Assembly: GCF_900492205.1 (NCBI RefSeq) | Contig: NZ_UEYQ01000032.1 | Location: 1-34,160, forward strand | Reading direction: 5' to 3' | Origin: Ciceribacter sp. T2.26MG-112.2 | GTDB taxonomy: Bacteria; Pseudomonadota; Alphaproteobacteria; Rhizobiales; Rhizobiaceae | Length of the DNA: 34,160 nt | Shown: positions 32,326 through 34,160 of the stretch, piece after piece | How the letters are laid out: each line of letters starts with the position of its first letter | Numbering within the stretch: the first letter of the stretch is position 1 | Notes under the pieces: model-generated | Database searches by the model: none | Seen by the model: the letters and a program-made list of their open reading frames with translations, nothing else | What the model was told of the DNA's origin: nothing | Translations under genes and position numbers: made by a program

Positions 32326-32658
32326 TTAATCGCGGGGTTCCCATTCGATGATGGCCTGCAGCGCCAGGTCATCTTGGCCGGGGTAGCGACCCAGGTTGGC
32401 GTTGAAGCCGAGGCGCTTGATGGAGAGGGTGTAGTACGGCTTCCCTTCGCCGTTGGTCTTCTTCCAGATGCCGCCAACTTCGATGTCGTGGCCGCGAGGT
32501 GACTTGGCATAGACGCGATGCGTCGGAGCCTTTTCGTTTGTGGAGTCGAACGGTGTAACCTTGATGTCCAGGTCCCGGTCGATGGTGGAGATGAGGCCGG
32601 TTCCCTTGGCGTTGTCGATGTCGTCTTTGTCGAACTGGATGAAGTTGGTCATGCTCAT
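32326..32658 (-). CDS. DUF736 family protein
   Basis: A 110-residue protein common on rhizobial plasmids and integrative elements, often near ArdC and conjugation genes. ATG at 32658 has AGAGGAG nine bases upstream, and is preferred over the longer open frame starting at 32697. Family features are an early GTGLISTIDRDLDIKVTPF segment, a central RVYAKSPRGHDIEVGGIWKKT, and a C-terminal YYTLSIKRLGFNANLGRYPGQDD. The function of the family is unknown. It is separated from the downstream antitoxin gene by tandem terminators. Confidence 0.85.
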   Translation of the reverse strand: MSMTNFIQFDKDDIDNAKGTGLISTIDRDLDIKVTPFDSTNEKAPTHRVYAKSPRGHDIEVGGIWKKTNGEGKPYYTLSIKRLGFNANLGRYPGQDDLALQAIIEWEPRD

Positions 32659-33053
32659 GTTAATCACTCCTCTATGGTGGTTGCGATGATCGTTCATAAG
32701 GCACGGCGAAAAGCGGTGCGCACCGTAGGCCGGAGCGCAGCGAAGGAGGCTGGGCGGCGGAAAATTTTGTTTCGCGAGGAAGCCAAAGGCGGGGAAAATT
32801 TGGAGACGAACAGCTTTGCGCTAACCGCGTCGCCGTGCGAACGGGCATCAAGAGCAACCACTTTGGAGGTGTGGGGCCTGAGCGCTTGCAGCAATACGTC
32901 ACCTCGACAAATGGGACATCGGCACTGGTAGCGTGCGGGATTGTGCTGAACGCAACCGAACCAACAACCTGAAACAAGAGGCTGGGTTAACCGAGAGTTG
33001 CGCCGCCACGTGAGATCTCGCCATCTGTCCCCCATATCTAAGCCGCCAGTGCT
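32659..33053. other. region between DUF736 and thermonuclease genes, with a weak cysteine-rich open frame
   Basis: About 395 bases without a well supported gene. On the minus strand, one frame is open from 33035 to 32694 (113 codons) and encodes a cysteine cluster (SGCWFGCVQHNPARYQCRCPICRGD), which looks like a zinc-binding knuckle, followed by a basic tail. The start has no obvious ribosome site and codon use is not decisive. It may be a real small gene, a relic, or the structured leader of the DUF736 gene, whose ribosome site lies at about 32668-32674. Confidence 0.3.
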
Positions 33054-33560
33054 TCAGTTGCCGGTATGGCTGCGGCGATAGGAGGAGGGCGATTCAATCT
33101 GAGCGTCCCACAAGCCTTGGCCGAGCTGTCGGGCACGATTCTCGGCGCGGCGGTACTGGCTCAGGTCGATCGGGTGGGATCTTGGCAGATAGCGCAACAA
33201 GAGGCTGGCCTGGCCCGCTTTCACCATTTCAAGGCCGATATCCGAGCGCTCGATGAAGCACTGGCCGACAAGGCGTCGGTACTGGTCCCGATCAATTTCG
33301 ACACAGCGAACATGCTTTCCATCGATCATGCTGGCGAGGAACTGTCGTGCCTCGACTCCACACCTCCATATCGCGCCATTCTTGAAGCCGGTCTGATCGC
33401 GCTCACATGCGTCGATAGCCGCAATGCGGATCCTCTGCTGGCGGATGCTGAAGGTGTCTCCATCAATCACCCGCGCCCGGCCTGAAAAATCGGCCGACGC
33501 AGCGGAAGCAGTGAACAGAAGCGCAGCCAGCGCGGCTCCCACCAAACGAATATTCATCAA
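33054..33560 (-). CDS. secreted thermonuclease-family protein with intact active site
   Basis: A 168-residue exported staphylococcal-nuclease-type enzyme. A signal peptide (LVGAALAALLFTASAASA) precedes RVIDGDTFSIRQQRIRIAAIDACERDQ, which has the calcium-site Asp residues, the first Arg and the Glu, and YRRLVGQCF, which supplies the second catalytic Arg. Further SNase features are EARQFLASMI, GLEMVKAGQASLL and AENRARQLGQGLWD. Unlike the three degenerate relatives at 4.8-6.7 kb it should be active. The start (ATG 33560 or 33557) overlaps the stop of the upstream gene. It may degrade extracellular or periplasmic nucleic acid. Confidence 0.85.
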   Translation of the reverse strand: MMNIRLVGAALAALLFTASAASADFSGRARVIDGDTFSIRQQRIRIAAIDACERDQTGFKNGAIWRCGVEARQFLASMIDGKHVRCVEIDRDQYRRLVGQCFIERSDIGLEMVKAGQASLLLRYLPRSHPIDLSQYRRAENRARQLGQGLWDAQIESPSSYRRSHTGN

Positions 33561-33907
33561 GCGCGCGCCTCCATAGAATTGCGGGCTGCCAACCCAAATA
33601 CCGAGCGGTTGAGATGAAGCTCTCCGCTCGCGGCTCGGTCTGTCATGGCCCGCAAATACCCGCCCGGCGAGCTGATTTCGGCGCGTGTGTATTTCTCAAA
33701 GGTGAGAGCGATCGCAACCGCAGCCGCCTGCTGGCCCATTCGTTCCACGGCCCGCTGGCGCGCATCCTCGGACACGCCGGCGATGCGGCAAAGTTTGGGA
33801 GCGATCCGGTCCAGGTCCGCCCAGCTACGCGGGGGCTGGTAGCCATATTCGGCAAGGCTTGGCGTAGCCCGCCACACATCTTCCAGCGCCAAAAGTGAAG
33901 GCCGCAC
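33557..33907 (-). CDS. stand-alone RepC C-terminal-domain-like protein
   Basis: A 116-residue protein that aligns by eye along its whole length with the C-terminal domain of the RepC at 25944: ALEDVWRATPSLAEYG matches MVLKACPQILDYG, and ISSPGGYLRAMTDRAASGELHL matches INSAGGYLRDLTRRARAGEFGL. The N-terminal DNA-binding half of RepC is missing. GTG at 33907 is the only normal start; the frame is open a further 71 codons upstream (to a stop at 34121-34123) without ATG, GTG or TTG. It overlaps the thermonuclease gene by 4 bases. It may be a gene remnant or a separate regulator interacting with replication proteins. Confidence 0.7.
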   Translation of the reverse strand: MRPSLLALEDVWRATPSLAEYGYQPPRSWADLDRIAPKLCRIAGVSEDARQRAVERMGQQAAAVAIALTFEKYTRAEISSPGGYLRAMTDRAASGELHLNRSVFGLAARNSMEARA

Positions 33908-33984
33908 TTGCAGTTGCCTATTGCTTTGGCGCGAACGGCTCCCCAGGCTTTCCTCAAAAGCCCTCTTGCTGGCGGAGCCAGCCC

Positions 33985-34020
33985 TTAGCGAACTGATATG
34001 TTCGCCGTTAGGCGAACGCC
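33985..34020. repeat. cluster of alternating GCGAAC repeats
   Basis: GCGAAC occurs three times with alternating orientation: 33988-33993, inverted at 34000-34005, and direct at 34012-34017. The last two form a perfect 7-bp stem with GTTA loop (gttcgcc/ggcgaac, 34000-34017); the first two form a 6-bp stem with TGATAT loop. The two hairpins exclude each other. This may be a protein-binding or recombination site upstream of the RepC-like gene. Confidence 0.45.
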
Positions 34021-34160
34021 GTTCATCATTACGTGTAGCGGCTTGCCAACATAAGCGCCTCTGCTCGCAAACATCGGCATTTTCTGCTCGAATTATCTGA
34101 CAATGGAGCGGGCGTCGTGCTCACGCTCTTTGCCAATGTGCTCGCAAACATCCGGGTCTG
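34021..34160. other. window end, no gene seen
   Basis: No credible start or complete gene. A near-repeat of GCTCGCAAACATC occurs at 34064-34076 and 34140-34151 (gctcgcaaacatc), 76 bases apart. The sequence is cut by the window edge. Confidence 0.3.

Noticed and set aside
1..34160. CRISPR arrays, tRNA or rRNA genes
   Set aside because: No regularly spaced repeats and no cloverleaf or rRNA-like conserved segments were seen.

Overview
The window is part of a conjugative repABC plasmid (or plasmid-like secondary replicon) from an alphaproteobacterium of the order Hyphomicrobiales (Rhizobiales), most likely Rhizobiaceae or a close relative. The evidence is a complete repA-repB-repC cassette with a counter-transcribed RNA between repB and repC, a full VirB/VirD4-type IV secretion system, VirC1/VirC2-like proteins, and DUF736 and ArdC accessory genes that are typical of rhizobial plasmids. 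No chromosomal, rRNA or tRNA genes are visible.

Layout. 1-2.8 kb: an IS66-type transposase cut by the left edge, then a tyrosine recombinase preceded by a strong inverted repeat. 3.1-6.7 kb: a small hypothetical gene, then a leftward operon of exported proteins (three degenerate staphylococcal-nuclease-like proteins, a membrane protein, a TrbM-like protein and a signal-anchored protein). 6.8-19.8 kb: a rightward virB1-B11/virD4 operon with tightly overlapping genes, an additional lytic transglycosylase between virB4 and virB5, and a small lipoprotein between virB5 and virB6. 19.8-22.9 kb (leftward): a MobC/NikA-like ribbon-helix-helix protein, a large MOBP-type relaxase and a 70-residue membrane protein. 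22.96-23.03 kb: a probable oriT with a TATCCTG|C nick sequence 8 nt from an inverted repeat. 23.5-25.9 kb (rightward): virC1-like, virC2-like, a coupled unknown gene, and an XRE regulator with an AT-hook-like tail. 25.9-29.6 kb (leftward): repABC. 29.8-33.9 kb (leftward): an accessory module with a stand-alone RepC C-terminal-domain-like protein, a canonical secreted thermonuclease, DUF736, a VbhA-like antitoxin, a Fic toxin and ArdC.

How it fits together. If the nick is at 23020/23021 on the + strand, virC, repABC and then the accessory module lie in the leading region, while relaxase and VirB/D4 genes enter last. ArdC (antirestriction) and a toxin-antitoxin pair are logical leading-region cargo.

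The most interesting system is the Fic/VbhA-like pair. (i) Both partners of the canonical inhibitory salt bridge are changed: the antitoxin Glu is Gln32 and the second Arg of the toxin Fic motif is Glu172. (ii) A terminator-like hairpin directly before the toxin start buries its ribosome binding site. (iii) The toxin ends in an arginine-rich tail closely resembling the tail of this plasmid's own relaxase, suggesting that it may be exported by the VirB/D4 channel. Coordinates and motifs come from reading the sequence by eye; no database search was run.
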